DNA of 64,000 nt. Origin: Tremella fuciformis (Eukaryota; Basidiomycota; Tremellomycetes; Tremellales; Tremellaceae). Below are positions 1 through 10,237 of this stretch, piece by piece. A program made the position numbers and the translations under genes. The stretch covers positions 126,501-190,500 of the forward strand of contig CP136497.1 in the NCBI GenBank assembly GCA_032768795.1, in the 5' to 3' direction. The stretch's first letter is position 1. Each line of letters opens with the position of its first letter. A model generated the notes under the pieces. The model worked only from the letters and a program-made list of their open reading frames with translations, was not told the DNA's origin and made no database searches.

Positions 1-493
1 CTGCACCATTCGACAATCGTGCTCCACTCACACTAATACGGCTGATGTCTGGACAATCCGTAGCAGACCCTTAAGCCACGCCCGTTTCCTCCCCGTGTCT
101 CCCGTAGAATAGTTTCCTCTTGTAGTAGATTCTCCTTCCGTACTTCTCAGCCGCGCCACGATATCGTACGTACACCGTACGTACTCCGTAGATTCCTCAG
201 CCTGACTTTCATGTATATAAACCAGGCCTGAGAGAGAGAACCCATCATCACCTCCTCTTCTTCTATTCCTCTCACTCCCGACTCCCCACTCCTCTCTACT
301 CCTCTCTCTCTCAGAGTCTTGGCTCTGCCCTCTACTTTTCCTAACTGACTTACTTACTAGTGTTGCTCTGTGTGACATTGACTATCGCGAAGGAACCCAA
401 CACAGCTATCAGTCTTACAGACAGAGGCTGGCTTTATTATATGTTAGGAAGAAGGTAAGCTGTTTCTCTACACAGCTAACCTGAACCTTTACA
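1..493 (+). repeat. 5' LTR, right-hand part
   Basis: This is the partner of 9287-9779. It ends in TTTACA, consistent with the TG...CA rule. A TATA-like box lies at 214-220 (TATATAA), so the transcript probably starts a few tens of bases downstream. A palindromic CGTACGTAC pair sits at about 166-184, and pyrimidine-rich CTCTC tracts follow at about 250-315. The left part of the LTR (U3) is cut off by the window edge. Confidence 0.93.
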
Positions 494-495
494 TC

Positions 496-513
496 TGGGG
501 TCCGTTCTGGGGA
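496..513 (+). other. Putative primer binding site
   Basis: Two bases after the LTR end, the sequence TGGGGTCCG begins with the TGG expected of a site that pairs with the CCA end of a tRNA. The tRNA is not identified; the implied C at the discriminator position would fit tRNA-Pro, but this is weak. Self-priming, as in some fungal elements, is not excluded. Confidence 0.3.
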
Positions 514-626
514 CTTTCTTTGCCTTAGCCATTAGTCATACACCAACACCATACAGTATAGTCGGATCACACTCTTTACATCACCACACTCTTTAATCGA
601 CACTCTTTTACCCTCCACACTCTTTC

Positions 627-693
627 AACAGCCTTCGACAACCTTCGACAACCTTCGACAACCTTCAACAACCTTCGACACCCTTCAACACCC
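627..693 (+). repeat. Short tandem array of CAACCTTCGA units in the gypsy leader
   Basis: About six imperfect 10-base units of the form CAACCTTCGA, with variants CAACCTTCAA and CACCCTTCAA, run head to tail. The array sits between the primer-binding region and gag, where RNA packaging signals usually lie. Confidence 0.8.
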
Positions 694-1274
694 AATTATT
701 CCGACCCTCTTGCTTCAACTGCTGGCCAGTCTGAATCAGATCCGATCCACATAGACACTAGGACACTAGGACACTTCGACAAAAAGCCTTAGGGATAAGG
801 CAAAACACCAAAAGACCCAAAAATACTTGAGTAACATTTTTTTTTTCTTTCACTGTAAATAGACAGGGCGCCCTCTGTATAACTAATTTATTAGGTACCT
901 ACCCACTCCTCTTGGTCAGACCCTTTACTTGACCACTTCATCAACTTCATCATCTACTTCTCTCTTTGGTTGGCCAACCGCTTACCCATATCAGTTCGCG
1001 CAACTAGGTAAGTTATCCCCTCAGACTCCGGTGGAACTCTGGGAAGACCTACTGCAGAAGGTGAGCTATAGGCTCTTCTGTGCCCCTGTGCACCCCTCTA
1101 TCTCTATCCCCTGATCGCTAGCTGCATTGCGCGTTGATCATCTGTGCCCCAGCGCACCTATTCACTCTTACTATTCTTTGGGCTGCAGTGCGCCCTCATC
1201 TCTCCTACAACACACCACCACCTTTCTCTTTTGCATTGGGGATACTCTTATCCCAAAGCTGACACACAGCCAAC

Positions 1275-4200
1275 ATGTCTACCAGGCCTGTCACACGCGG
1301 GCATCCTAATCCTGCTTCAGTCCCTGCAGCTCCTGCTGCTGAGGATCTGACCACTCCCACTCCAAACCGCCAAAACAACACTGAGAACGACTCAATCCTC
1401 ACCCCCTTGGTCATGGAGACTATCGACAACACCGACAACATTGACAACCCCGACAACCTCGATCACACCGACAACAACACCGATGACCAATCTTTCACCA
1501 CTCCTGCCGCTGCTCATGACAACGACTTGGAACACGTCAGCCATGATGGACAACAGGAAAGTATCACTGACCTGCAAGCTCAGATTGCCTTGCTCCGACA
1601 GCAGCTTCATGATATGAACCAGCAGCTGCAACAGAAGAGGCAAGATGCTCACACTAAAGAGCGAGAGCATGCTATCCAGCTGCAGGACATTCTCACAGCA
1701 GCTAGGCAAGATGAAGAAGCTCACCAACAGGCCTTGGACGACTTGCAGTCAGCTGCTAGACACCGCAGTATCACATATACCGATGAGGATACTGGTAGTA
1801 ATCATCCTAAGTTGAAAGCTTCAGACTTGCCCAAGTTTGGGGGCAAGGACAATGAAGATGTTGACCAGTGGATTGAAAAGGTCTCTGCTATCTTTGAGTA
1901 CTCTGGCACTTCTGACAGAGCGCTTCTACAGCAGCTTCCTTTGATCCTGGTAAGCAAGGCTTCCACCTGGTTCACCCAGCTTGGCTCAGCACGTCGTGCA
2001 CAGCTTAAAACCTGGGAAACTTGGAAAGATGCTTTGCGCAATGCCTTCTACTTGCCCAACCACAAGCTTACTCTGCGCAGGCAATGTTTGTACCGCACTC
2101 TGCGTACAAATGAGACTTTCACAGACTATTTCCAAGACAAAACTAATTTACAGCGCTATGTCTACCCTCCTGGTACTCCTGATGCAGACTTGATTGAGGA
2201 TTTGCTGACAGGGATTCCTGTTAGCATGCACCCCTTGATCAAGGCAGGTGTTACATCGCTTATGACTCTGGAAGACTTCAGGCGACACCTGATGGACTTA
2301 GAGCCAGGCCTTCGAAATAGCTCTGCCGCTTACCGTGGTTTGAGTGCCCAGAACAGAAGTGTAAGTGTTCCTCTACCAAGAGCTCACTATAACAGCCGCT
2401 CCAACACAACATCAAGCTTTCAAACCCCGACTACAGTTCCAAGGACTCCCTGCTCCTGTGGGGAATATCATTGGAGAAGGGATTGCCCTCATCAACAAAA
2501 GTCAGCAAATCCGACAAATCGACCCTACTTGATGCCCACACGATCATTCTCACAACCGCCTGTGACTCGACCTCAACAACAATCGAATTATCCAAACCGA
2601 TCCACTCCCTTCATTCCACCTCGCAACTCCGCCAACTCGACACCCAACAACAATGGCAACCGGTGGCAACCTCGATCCAATGTGGCTACCCTTGGCTCTT
2701 CTCCTAAACCTCAAATCAAGGCAATAACAAACTCTGTTTTGCTTGACAAGGAAGAGGATCTTACACATCGATCCTTTGAGATCAAAGCTAAGGACCAGCC
2801 TGCTTCTCTGTCTGAGATTGATAACCTGTCACTGGAGGATTCCCACAAGGATAAAACACCAGTCTTCACCTTGGCAAGGCTAAGTACTGTTGACTCCAGT
2901 GCACCATTACACAAAGTCTGTATTGACTCTGGTTCCTCAATCTCTCTGATGGATGTAGACTATGCCAGACAAGTTGTTCCAAATGTCAAGAGGAATCCAC
3001 TTGACAAATTCGAGCTTCGAGGCTTAGGAAGAAGCAATGCTGTTGCGTGGATTGAAGTTGACCTAAACTTCTTGATCCAAGAGCCAGTTTTAGCAAATCC
3101 TAAGCAACCAGTCACCATCTGTCCAGAGCAAACGATGGATCACACCACTGTTCCAGTTGCCTTCTACTTGGTTCCCAGCCTGGTTACCAAGATTATTGTT
3201 GGGAACGACATTCTTGCACCCCTTGGGGCAAATCTCGACCTATCTGCAAACTCTCTTACTTTCAAGAACTTGTACGGCACCATTCCCATAACCTGCCGAC
3301 AACCGAGACAAGATTCAACAACACTCCCTCAGTCTTTGCCTTCAATCCAACTGAAGGAATCCTACACCTTTGAGCCTGGTTACCAGTACCATGTCCCTGT
3401 CAGTATAGACAGACTTCCATCGACCCCTTTCTACATGAACAGGCCACTTTCAGTTGGAACCAATCTTTTTGTGGGACGTTCTATTGGAAGGACCAATGCA
3501 ACGGAGCATCTGGCTTGTCTCATACATTTAGGCAAGGGTCCCATAACTCTCAAAGCAGGGACAAAGCTGGGCAGGCCAGTGCCAGCAATGTCTCGACTAC
3601 CACCAATCAACAACAACATCGACAAATCCGACCACGAACACTTCGACCGACAAAGCAATCAACAATCCAAACAACCTTTCACCGACAACGCGAACCAAAT
3701 CTTTGATCTTGACAGTCATCGAGCCAATTTCCCTGTCGAGGACATACAAATTAATCCTGACCTTACCTCATCACAGAAAGATCAGTTGACTTCTGTCCTG
3801 CAAAACAATTTCATGGCCTTTGGCTATGGAGACCGTGTACTTGGTTCTACCACCCTGGCAGAAATGACCATTGATACTGGTGAAGCTCAGCCAATTTCAC
3901 AGCCGCCATATCATGCCTCTCCTGCCGGACGTCAAATCATTGATGATACCCTGGCTGAGTTATTAGAACAAGGAGTTATTGAAGAATCTGACTCACCGTG
4001 GGCATCACCCGCAATTCTGGTGAGACAGAAAGGGAAGGATCGACTTTGCATTGATTTCAGAAAAGTCAATAACGTTACCAAAGCTGATCAATATCCACTT
4101 CCTCGAATCGATGACATCCTAGCTCAGTTTGCAGGGAAACAGTGGTTCAGTACTTTCGACGCAAACAAAGGATTCCATCAAATACCAATCTCAGAGGACG

Positions 4201-6878
4201 ACCGACCAAAATCCGCATTCCGAACACACCGAGGATTACACCAATGGAAACGCATGCCTTTTGGCCTGCGTAATGGACCACCAGTCTTTCAACGCTTCAT
4301 GGACAAAGTCCTAGGCCGTTACAAATGGCAGATTGCTCTGGTGTACATCGACGACATTATCATCTTCAGCGACACTTTCGAATCTCACCTCACCGACATC
4401 GACACTATCCTCAAGCTCATTACACGCAGTGGGGTTACACTTAGCCCTGGAAAATCTCGAATTGCTTTCCAAAGCATTGATGCCCTGGGTCACTCAATAA
4501 GCAATCTTGGCATAGGCACCTTGCCAAATTCAATTGCTGCCATTGCTGAGATGCAACCGCCTGCAAATGTCAAACAGTTGCAGCGCTATCTGGGAATGTG
4601 CACTTACTATCGAAGGTTTGTGCAGAACTTCTCCTCCATTGCATCACCACTACATGCCTTGCTATCCAAAGATACCAAGTATGAGTGGACATCAGAATGT
4701 CAGAAAGCCTTTGAAAAGCTAAGAGAGCTCCTGACAAGCGCACCCATCCTAGCGCATCCTGACTATACTAAACCTTTCTTGGTATACACGGATGCATCCA
4801 CCATAGGACTTGGTGCTGTGCTTGCTCAACTAGATGACAAGCATCAAGAGCATCCCATCTGCTATCTCTCGAGATCACTGGCACCTGCAGAAAAGAACTA
4901 CACAGCAAGTGAGCTGGAGTGTCTCGGCATTGTCTGGGCTATAACAAAGCTTCAACCATTCTTGGATGGTGCCAAGTTTACCCTCATTACCGACCATTCA
5001 GCCCTTCAATGGCTCTTTGATTTCAAGGGAGCTAATCGTAGGCTGCTCAGATGGTCAATGGAACTCCAGCCCTATCGAGGACTGATGACCATAAGACATA
5101 GAGCTGGCCGCCTTCACTCTAATGTGGACTGCCTCTCACGAGCACCGCTCCCAGAAATCAATACTGCAAGTACCAGCGATGTAGAAATGTCAGTAGAACC
5201 TGTCATTGACTCCAGCCTGTTTGCCTCAAGCACAAGGCTGTCAAAGGAGTTTATAGACCGCGTTAAAGAAGGGTACAAGCATGACAAGCAATTGCTTGAA
5301 ATTCTTAACAACCTAAGGTCTGAAACCCCAAATCCAGCCAATGCTAGATTCACACTAGATAGTGAGGGTCTGCTCACATTCAAAGACATCCTTACAGGGC
5401 ACGAACGCCTCTGTATCCCCGACCACAACCGACTTCGCCTCGACATCCTTCACGACACACATGACGCTATCAGTGCTGGACACCTTGGTATTCATAAAAC
5501 ACTCTCCCTCATCGTCCGACAATTCTTTTGGCCAGGTCTTCACAAAGATGTGAGGACATATGTACGGTCATGTGAATCCTGCCAGAGGAATAAAGCTTCA
5601 GCTGAAGGCCCATCAGGTCTGCTTCAACCGCTTCCCATTCCACCGCAGCGATGGCACACAATTGCAATGGACTTTGCAGGCCCTCTTCCTCATTCAGGCA
5701 GAGAGAAGTTCGACATGATACTAATAGTGACAGACAAGCTATCAAAACGATCCCATTTTATTCCGACACATTCGACCGACAAAGCAACCGACACAGCACG
5801 ACACATATTCGACAATATAATCCGACTACATGGCATTCCTCGAGTGATTGTGTCTGATCGAGACACAAAATTCACCTCGCAGTTCTGGCAAGCCCTTTTT
5901 GCACGGTTCGGTACCAAGCTGGCTATGTCTACTCCATACCATCCGCAAACAGACGGTCAGTCTGAACGCATGGTAAGAACAGTGAAGGAAATGCTACGAC
6001 ACTACGTGAACTACCGACAAGACAACTGGGTTGATCAACTACCGGCGCTAGAGTTTGCATATAACTCTGCAATACAGCAGTCCACCGGCCTATCCCCATT
6101 TGAACTCGACTTGGGATACAAGCCACTTTCACCACACGACTGCCTCTCCAACACCCACACCAAAGTGCCTGCTTCCGACGAATTTATCAACGACCTCAAC
6201 ACCTTGCTCCAGCAGGCACAGGACTCCATTGCAATGGCACAACGACAACAGGGACTCCAATACAACAACAATCGACAACTACGACCATTCTCTGTAGGCG
6301 ACCAAGTCATGGTCTCCACCTCTTACATCCGCCCGCCATTCCTTCGAACACCGGGTTCTCAAAAGCTACGAGCTAAATATTTTGGGCCTTTCAAAGTAAA
6401 CAGAGTGGTCAGTCCAACATCCTACGAGATAGACCTTCCACCACATGTGCAAGCCCACCGGGTAATTAACACGCAATACCTTCGCCAATATCGGGAAAAC
6501 ACATTTCCGGGCAGAACACAGCCACCCCCTCCGCCTGTGGAGGAAGCAACACATGACACTGCTCCAAGCTATGAGGTCGACAGCATCCTGGACCACAGAA
6601 CAACCCGTGGAAAAACAAGCTACCTTGTCCACTGGAAAGGCTATGAGCACCATGACGACACATGGGAGCCGGAAGCCAACCTGGACTCTGCACCACTCGC
6701 TCTACAGCAGTACTGGGCATCTAGGGACCACAATCAGGCCCCAATGCATCGTCAGGAGCCATCACGGCAGTCCCGTATGCATGCACAACTTTCACGGCAA
6801 AGGACGGATCACAAATCCGATTTACGTGCACGGACCCGTAATGCACGTGCCGTGACCCGTGTGGCATTAAACCTTTGA
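1275..6878 (+). CDS. Gag-Pol polyprotein of the Ty3/gypsy chromovirus
   Basis: A single 1,867-residue frame encodes all functions for copying and inserting the element. Gag occupies roughly residues 1-450 and has an Asp/Asn-rich N-terminal run, a Gln-rich coiled region (about 90-165) and a shortened zinc knuckle near residue 392 (CSCGEYHWRRDC, spacing C-x-C-x3-H-x4-C). The aspartic protease motif CIDSGSS is near 550. Reverse transcriptase has YIDD near 1024. RNase H starts with YTDAS near 1172. Integrase shows the HHCC finger (about 1390-1440) and D-D-E residues near 1466, 1528 and 1564. A chromodomain lies at about 1766-1815 (YEVDSILDHR through WEPEANL). There is no stop or frameshift between gag and pol, so both would be made as one protein. 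No broken catalytic motif was seen, so the element may be competent. Confidence 0.95.
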   Translation: MSTRPVTRGHPNPASVPAAPAAEDLTTPTPNRQNNTENDSILTPLVMETIDNTDNIDNPDNLDHTDNNTDDQSFTTPAAAHDNDLEHVSHDGQQESITDLQAQIALLRQQLHDMNQQLQQKRQDAHTKEREHAIQLQDILTAARQDEEAHQQALDDLQSAARHRSITYTDEDTGSNHPKLKASDLPKFGGKDNEDVDQWIEKVSAIFEYSGTSDRALLQQLPLILVSKASTWFTQLGSARRAQLKTWETWKDALRNAFYLPNHKLTLRRQCLYRTLRTNETFTDYFQDKTNLQRYVYPPGTPDADLIEDLLTGIPVSMHPLIKAGVTSLMTLEDFRRHLMDLEPGLRNSSAAYRGLSAQNRSVSVPLPRAHYNSRSNTTSSFQTPTTVPRTPCSCGEYHWRRDCPHQQKSANPTNRPYLMPTRSFSQPPVTRPQQQSNYPNRSTPFIPPRNSANSTPNNNGNRWQPRSNVATLGSSPKPQIKAITNSVLLDKEEDLTHRSFEIKAKDQPASLSEIDNLSLEDSHKDKTPVFTLARLSTVDSSAPLHKVCIDSGSSISLMDVDYARQVVPNVKRNPLDKFELRGLGRSNAVAWIEVDLNFLIQEPVLANPKQPVTICPEQTMDHTTVPVAFYLVPSLVTKIIVGNDILAPLGANLDLSANSLTFKNLYGTIPITCRQPRQDSTTLPQSLPSIQLKESYTFEPGYQYHVPVSIDRLPSTPFYMNRPLSVGTNLFVGRSIGRTNATEHLACLIHLGKGPITLKAGTKLGRPVPAMSRLPPINNNIDKSDHEHFDRQSNQQSKQPFTDNANQIFDLDSHRANFPVEDIQINPDLTSSQKDQLTSVLQNNFMAFGYGDRVLGSTTLAEMTIDTGEAQPISQPPYHASPAGRQIIDDTLAELLEQGVIEESDSPWASPAILVRQKGKDRLCIDFRKVNNVTKADQYPLPRIDDILAQFAGKQWFSTFDANKGFHQIPISEDDRPKSAFRTHRGLHQWKRMPFGLRNGPPVFQRFMDKVLGRYKWQIALVYIDDIIIFSDTFESHLTDIDTILKLITRSGVTLSPGKSRIAFQSIDALGHSISNLGIGTLPNSIAAIAEMQPPANVKQLQRYLGMCTYYRRFVQNFSSIASPLHALLSKDTKYEWTSECQKAFEKLRELLTSAPILAHPDYTKPFLVYTDASTIGLGAVLAQLDDKHQEHPICYLSRSLAPAEKNYTASELECLGIVWAITKLQPFLDGAKFTLITDHSALQWLFDFKGANRRLLRWSMELQPYRGLMTIRHRAGRLHSNVDCLSRAPLPEINTASTSDVEMSVEPVIDSSLFASSTRLSKEFIDRVKEGYKHDKQLLEILNNLRSETPNPANARFTLDSEGLLTFKDILTGHERLCIPDHNRLRLDILHDTHDAISAGHLGIHKTLSLIVRQFFWPGLHKDVRTYVRSCESCQRNKASAEGPSGLLQPLPIPPQRWHTIAMDFAGPLPHSGREKFDMILIVTDKLSKRSHFIPTHSTDKATDTARHIFDNIIRLHGIPRVIVSDRDTKFTSQFWQALFARFGTKLAMSTPYHPQTDGQSERMVRTVKEMLRHYVNYRQDNWVDQLPALEFAYNSAIQQSTGLSPFELDLGYKPLSPHDCLSNTHTKVPASDEFINDLNTLLQQAQDSIAMAQRQQGLQYNNNRQLRPFSVGDQVMVSTSYIRPPFLRTPGSQKLRAKYFGPFKVNRVVSPTSYEIDLPPHVQAHRVINTQYLRQYRENTFPGRTQPPPPPVEEATHDTAPSYEVDSILDHRTTRGKTSYLVHWKGYEHHDDTWEPEANLDSAPLALQQYWASRDHNQAPMHRQEPSRQSRMHAQLSRQRTDHKSDLRARTRNARAVTRVALNL

Positions 6879-7011
6879 TAAACCCTTATCAGGCCTTATC
6901 TGCTGTCGTCCTCAGCCTCTTTCATCGACTCTCCCACTGCTCCCACCATCTTGAACTACCCACCAGCACCCACCAGCTTCTCTACCCACTTTGCTCTTAC
7001 AATCACCCACT

Positions 7012-8733
7012 ATGAGTGACTTTCCACTCTCTCTGACCCAACTCCTGCAAGCCCAAGCGGCCCAAGCGGCCTGGGACGCCCAACAGACCTTCGAGGATCA
7101 TCACGCTTCGATTCCAGAGCCCCTAGGACTTTGGGGGAACCTCAATAGTGAGCCTGACCCCCACTTCCCTACTCTTCAATCGCTTTTGCAGCACTCTTCC
7201 CGGTCTAGCTCCGTCAATTTCTTACCGAATTTGACGTGCTTTTGATATGTTACTCACAAGATCCAGATCTCGCGATAGCCTCCAAACACACTGAGATACC
7301 TGCCGTCGTTCCCGAGATACCAGCCGTTGCTTCCGACCCTACAGACAAGGGTAAAGGCAGACTCATGGACACAGATGTGGACATGGGTGAGCATTTCTCT
7401 CGCATATTCATGATCCCTACATGCTGTAAGCCCTCTGGACGAGCGCTCACAGGCTTAGATGGCGATTTCAATGACTTCATGGACTGGGAACCAGAGATTC
7501 CATTCTCAACCCAGACCCTGCCTGAAGCGAAATCAAACTCCTCTCTCAATGCAGCTACCGACGCACAGAGGGTATTGCCAGGTTTGTCTTGATCATATCT
7601 TTCGAACAAGCCCCTGCTCACTCCCCTAGCTGCCAATCTCGACGAGTTCTGGACAACATTGGAGGACACCCCTTACAACCCATTTTCGCTTTCAGAATTC
7701 ATGGGGGACGCATTCCCTTCAATTACTACATCAGAATCAAGCGGTAGTGAGTCAAGTCCTTAACAAAACCTCTTCTCCTGAGTCCTACGCAACACCTCGC
7801 CTTGAGATTTCTCAATAGCTTCTCTCGTTCTGGACTTACAGGCAGATCTGGACGGACCCTTCTCTTTCAACTCATCTGCACCGCTCCCAGACATCCACAG
7901 CACCCAATACTGCGCCGAACCAGCCGAAACTTGGTGCAACCCTGCTCCAGGAACTTATCTTGGACTGGAGGGTCAGAATATGAGCCTAGCATACCTGGGA
8001 GGCGAGCTACAGCGCTTGGCAAATGACCCAATTATCGCCCACTTTATTGAGGTCAATAACAACCCTGGTATGCCCCTTGTGACTTATCTCGCTCGTTTTT
8101 TGACATAATTCAGAAAACTCTTCGCGAGCACCTGCCAAAGATCAATCCAAAGCAAACAAGCCCTTGCACGCCTCTGGAAGTCGAGTCTACAACGAGCTAG
8201 ACCAAAACGCGCAACGCACTAGAAGCGACACACTTTCCTCTTACAATTCCAATCCCTCTGGTCAGTCTTCCAAAGGCAACTCGCTCAAAACTGATCCGTT
8301 TTCAGAAAACTCTTCACGAGCATGCTCAGTAGACTCTTACGGAACAGTGGATACCTTATGGAAGCTCCTGCAGCAAGTGGGAACGAAGCGCCCCAATCTA
8401 CAAGCGACAGCTCCTTCCATCAACTCTCAACAACCTCAATCACCTTCTGAGGCTTCCCCAGACTGGGAAATCGTCCGGTTTGAGCTCAGAACCACTGGGA
8501 ACCATCCCTCTATCGACTACAAGCTTTACAAAGGCGTTTCACGCGGTTCCAACAAGCTGAAAACGATGAGAGAGCGACCACTTCTGTCCTCTCCCCAAGG
8601 AAGGCAAGCCTTTCACACCTTTTGGTCTGGTAAGCCCTGGGTGCCTCCCAAGCGCGCCAGACAGTACCTGGACATCACAGAGACCGATGGCAGTCATCTA
8701 GACTATATTCCAGACCTTTGGAACGACTCATAG
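7012..8733 (+). CDS. Spliced accessory gene inside the gypsy element, function unknown
   Basis: Downstream of gag-pol and before the 3' LTR, in the sense direction, a chain of open segments joins in frame through GT/AG introns of about 45-110 bases. Exon 1 starts at the ATG at 7012 (MSDFPLSLTQLLQAQ) and ends near 7147 at a GTGAGC donor. Later introns begin near 7387 (GTGAGC), 7582, 7745 (GTGAGT), 8070 and 8261 (GTCAGT), and the last exon ends in TAG at 8731-8733. The product would be roughly 400 residues, acidic in the middle (DFNDFMDWEPEIPF) and basic near the C-terminus. I see no transmembrane segment, so it does not look like an envelope protein. I do not recognise the family. The 8108 and 8298 regions share a near-duplicate 17-base motif at their exon starts. 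Confidence 0.6.
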
Positions 8734-8956
8734 ATCTTCCACAGCTCCTCCTCTACCCCTTTCCTCTTTTATAGAGTTCGTTTTTGGGTTTTCCAGCCAG
8801 ACTTTCTCTGTCGCTTTTGAACTTATAGAGAAATTATAAAACACCGAAAACGAGTAGAGAATGCAGTTTTCTACTTGCCCACCGAGTCTCGTTGGGCTAG
8901 CTTCAAAACTGACGGACTTTTCTTAAGAGGGTATTTCATCCAGTAAAGGGAGCCTT

Positions 8957-9779
8957 TGTGCCACTCAGCAGTGCCACACAAATCACAGCTTGGGGACCAA
9001 GCTTCTCTGCCGCCCGGGGTGATGTAGTGGACCGCCCCTCTGACGCTCTGCCTGTCCCCTACATGACTGGGAGAAAGCCCTACGGCCTCTGCCTTTGCCC
9101 CTCAGCCGACATTCAATCCGACATCAACCGACATCCCCACGAGTACACCCGACGCCGTATCCGACCCACTATCCTCAGGCCTGATGCCCAAAGCACAGCC
9201 TGGCTCACCTCGGACCCACCTACGATACAATGCGACCTTACCCGACACACCATCCGACCTAGGATCCTCAGCTCTCATGCCTGATCCTGCACCATTCGAC
9301 AATCGTGCTCCACTCACACTAATACGGCTGATGTCTGGACAATCCGTAGCAGACCCTTAAGCCACGCCCGTTTCCTCCCCGTGTCTCCCGTAGAATAGTT
9401 TCCTCTTGTAGTAGATTCTCCTTCCGTACTTCTCAGCCGCGCCACGATATCGTACGTACACCGTACGTACTCCGTAGATTCCTCAGCCTGACTTTCATGT
9501 ATATAAACCAGGCCTGAGAGAGAGAACCCATCATCACCTCCTCTTCTTCTATTCCTCTCACTCCCGACTCCCCACTCCTCTCTACTCCTCTCTCTCTCAG
9601 AGTCTTGGCTCTGCCCTCTACTTTTCCTAACTGACTTACTTACTAGTGTTGCTCTGTGTGACATTGACTATCGCGAAGGAACCCAACACAGCTATCAGTC
9701 TTACAGACAGAGGCTGGCTTTATTATATGTTAGGAAGAAGGTAAGCTGTTTCTCTACACAGCTAACCTGAACCTTTACA
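8957..9779 (+). repeat. 3' LTR of the gypsy element (left edge estimated)
   Basis: The portion 9287-9779 is proven by identity with 1-493. The left edge is inferred: a TG dinucleotide at 8957 follows a purine-rich stretch (TAAAGGGAGCC, 8944-8954) that could be the polypurine tract. This gives an LTR of about 823 bases, TGT...ACA. The U3 part (about 9105-9300) carries many CCGAC motifs. A TATA box lies at about 9500-9506. The true left edge could differ by tens of bases. Confidence 0.75.
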
Positions 9780-10237
9780 CCGACAGGCTGCTTCACCGCT
9801 CTCTCTCTCGACCGTCATTGCGACCGTCATCCCAGAGGAGACGTCAGCAAGCACAGCAAGCACAGCAACAGCACGGCACACGGAACACGCCAGATCACCA
9901 CGACACTTGGCCGCTACGCTCTCACCGGATTGCGACACACCTCTCACGGTAGCAACACTCGGCAGCTCAGCACTTCGGACCGTCTACGCTTCTACGCTTC
10001 ACCTCCTTGCCTGTCACCACCTCGGACCTCGCCTTTGGCTTGTCCTCATTCAGCCGTCAGCTTGCTGCGGTGCAGACGTCATTCCTGTGACGCATACCTA
10101 CTGGCACGCAACTCTGCGGTCAGTAGACGGAAATCCGGACCACCCGGTGGCCTATCACTGCGCTGCATATAGGCCTCGCGCTCGCTAAGTCCTCTCATTA
10201 CGTCTATCCTGTGACTTAGTTGAGCTACGCTAAAATC
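9780..10237 (+). other. Leader of the copia element
   Basis: This stretch between the gypsy LTR end and the copia start codon holds short CAAGCACAG repeats near 9848-9866 and no supported gene. No canonical primer binding site was recognised, which fits loss or displacement of the true 5' end by the gypsy insertion. Confidence 0.5.

Larger units (their letters stand above)
494..1274 (+). other. Untranslated leader of the gypsy element
   Basis: About 780 bases lie between the LTR and the gag-pol start. The leader holds CACACTCTTT repeats (about 566-626), a CAACCTTCGA tandem array (627-693), a T-run near 837-846 and no long supported reading frame. A packaging or dimerisation role would be usual for this position but is not shown by the sequence. 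Confidence 0.6.
1..9779 (+). mobile_element. Ty3/gypsy chromovirus LTR retrotransposon (5' LTR truncated by window edge)
   Basis: Bases 1-493 recur as 9287-9779 with no difference that I could find by eye, so these are the two LTRs of one element. Between them lie one gag-pol frame (1275-6878) with protease, reverse transcriptase, RNase H, integrase and a C-terminal chromodomain, then a spliced accessory gene (7012-8733). The order PR-RT-RH-IN identifies Ty3/gypsy, and the chromodomain identifies the chromovirus branch. Identical LTRs and an open polyprotein frame imply recent insertion. The left end lies outside the window, so the target-site duplication cannot be checked. Confidence 0.93.

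Noticed and set aside
28..378. 116-codon antisense open frame in both LTRs (again at 9314-9664)
   Set aside because: It lies antisense across the promoter and pyrimidine-rich tracts, is Arg/Glu/Ser low-complexity, and is duplicated only because the LTR is duplicated.
7012..8733. Reading the accessory gene of the gypsy element as an envelope gene
   Set aside because: Its position fits, but no signal peptide, transmembrane segment or fusion-like hydrophobic stretch is visible.
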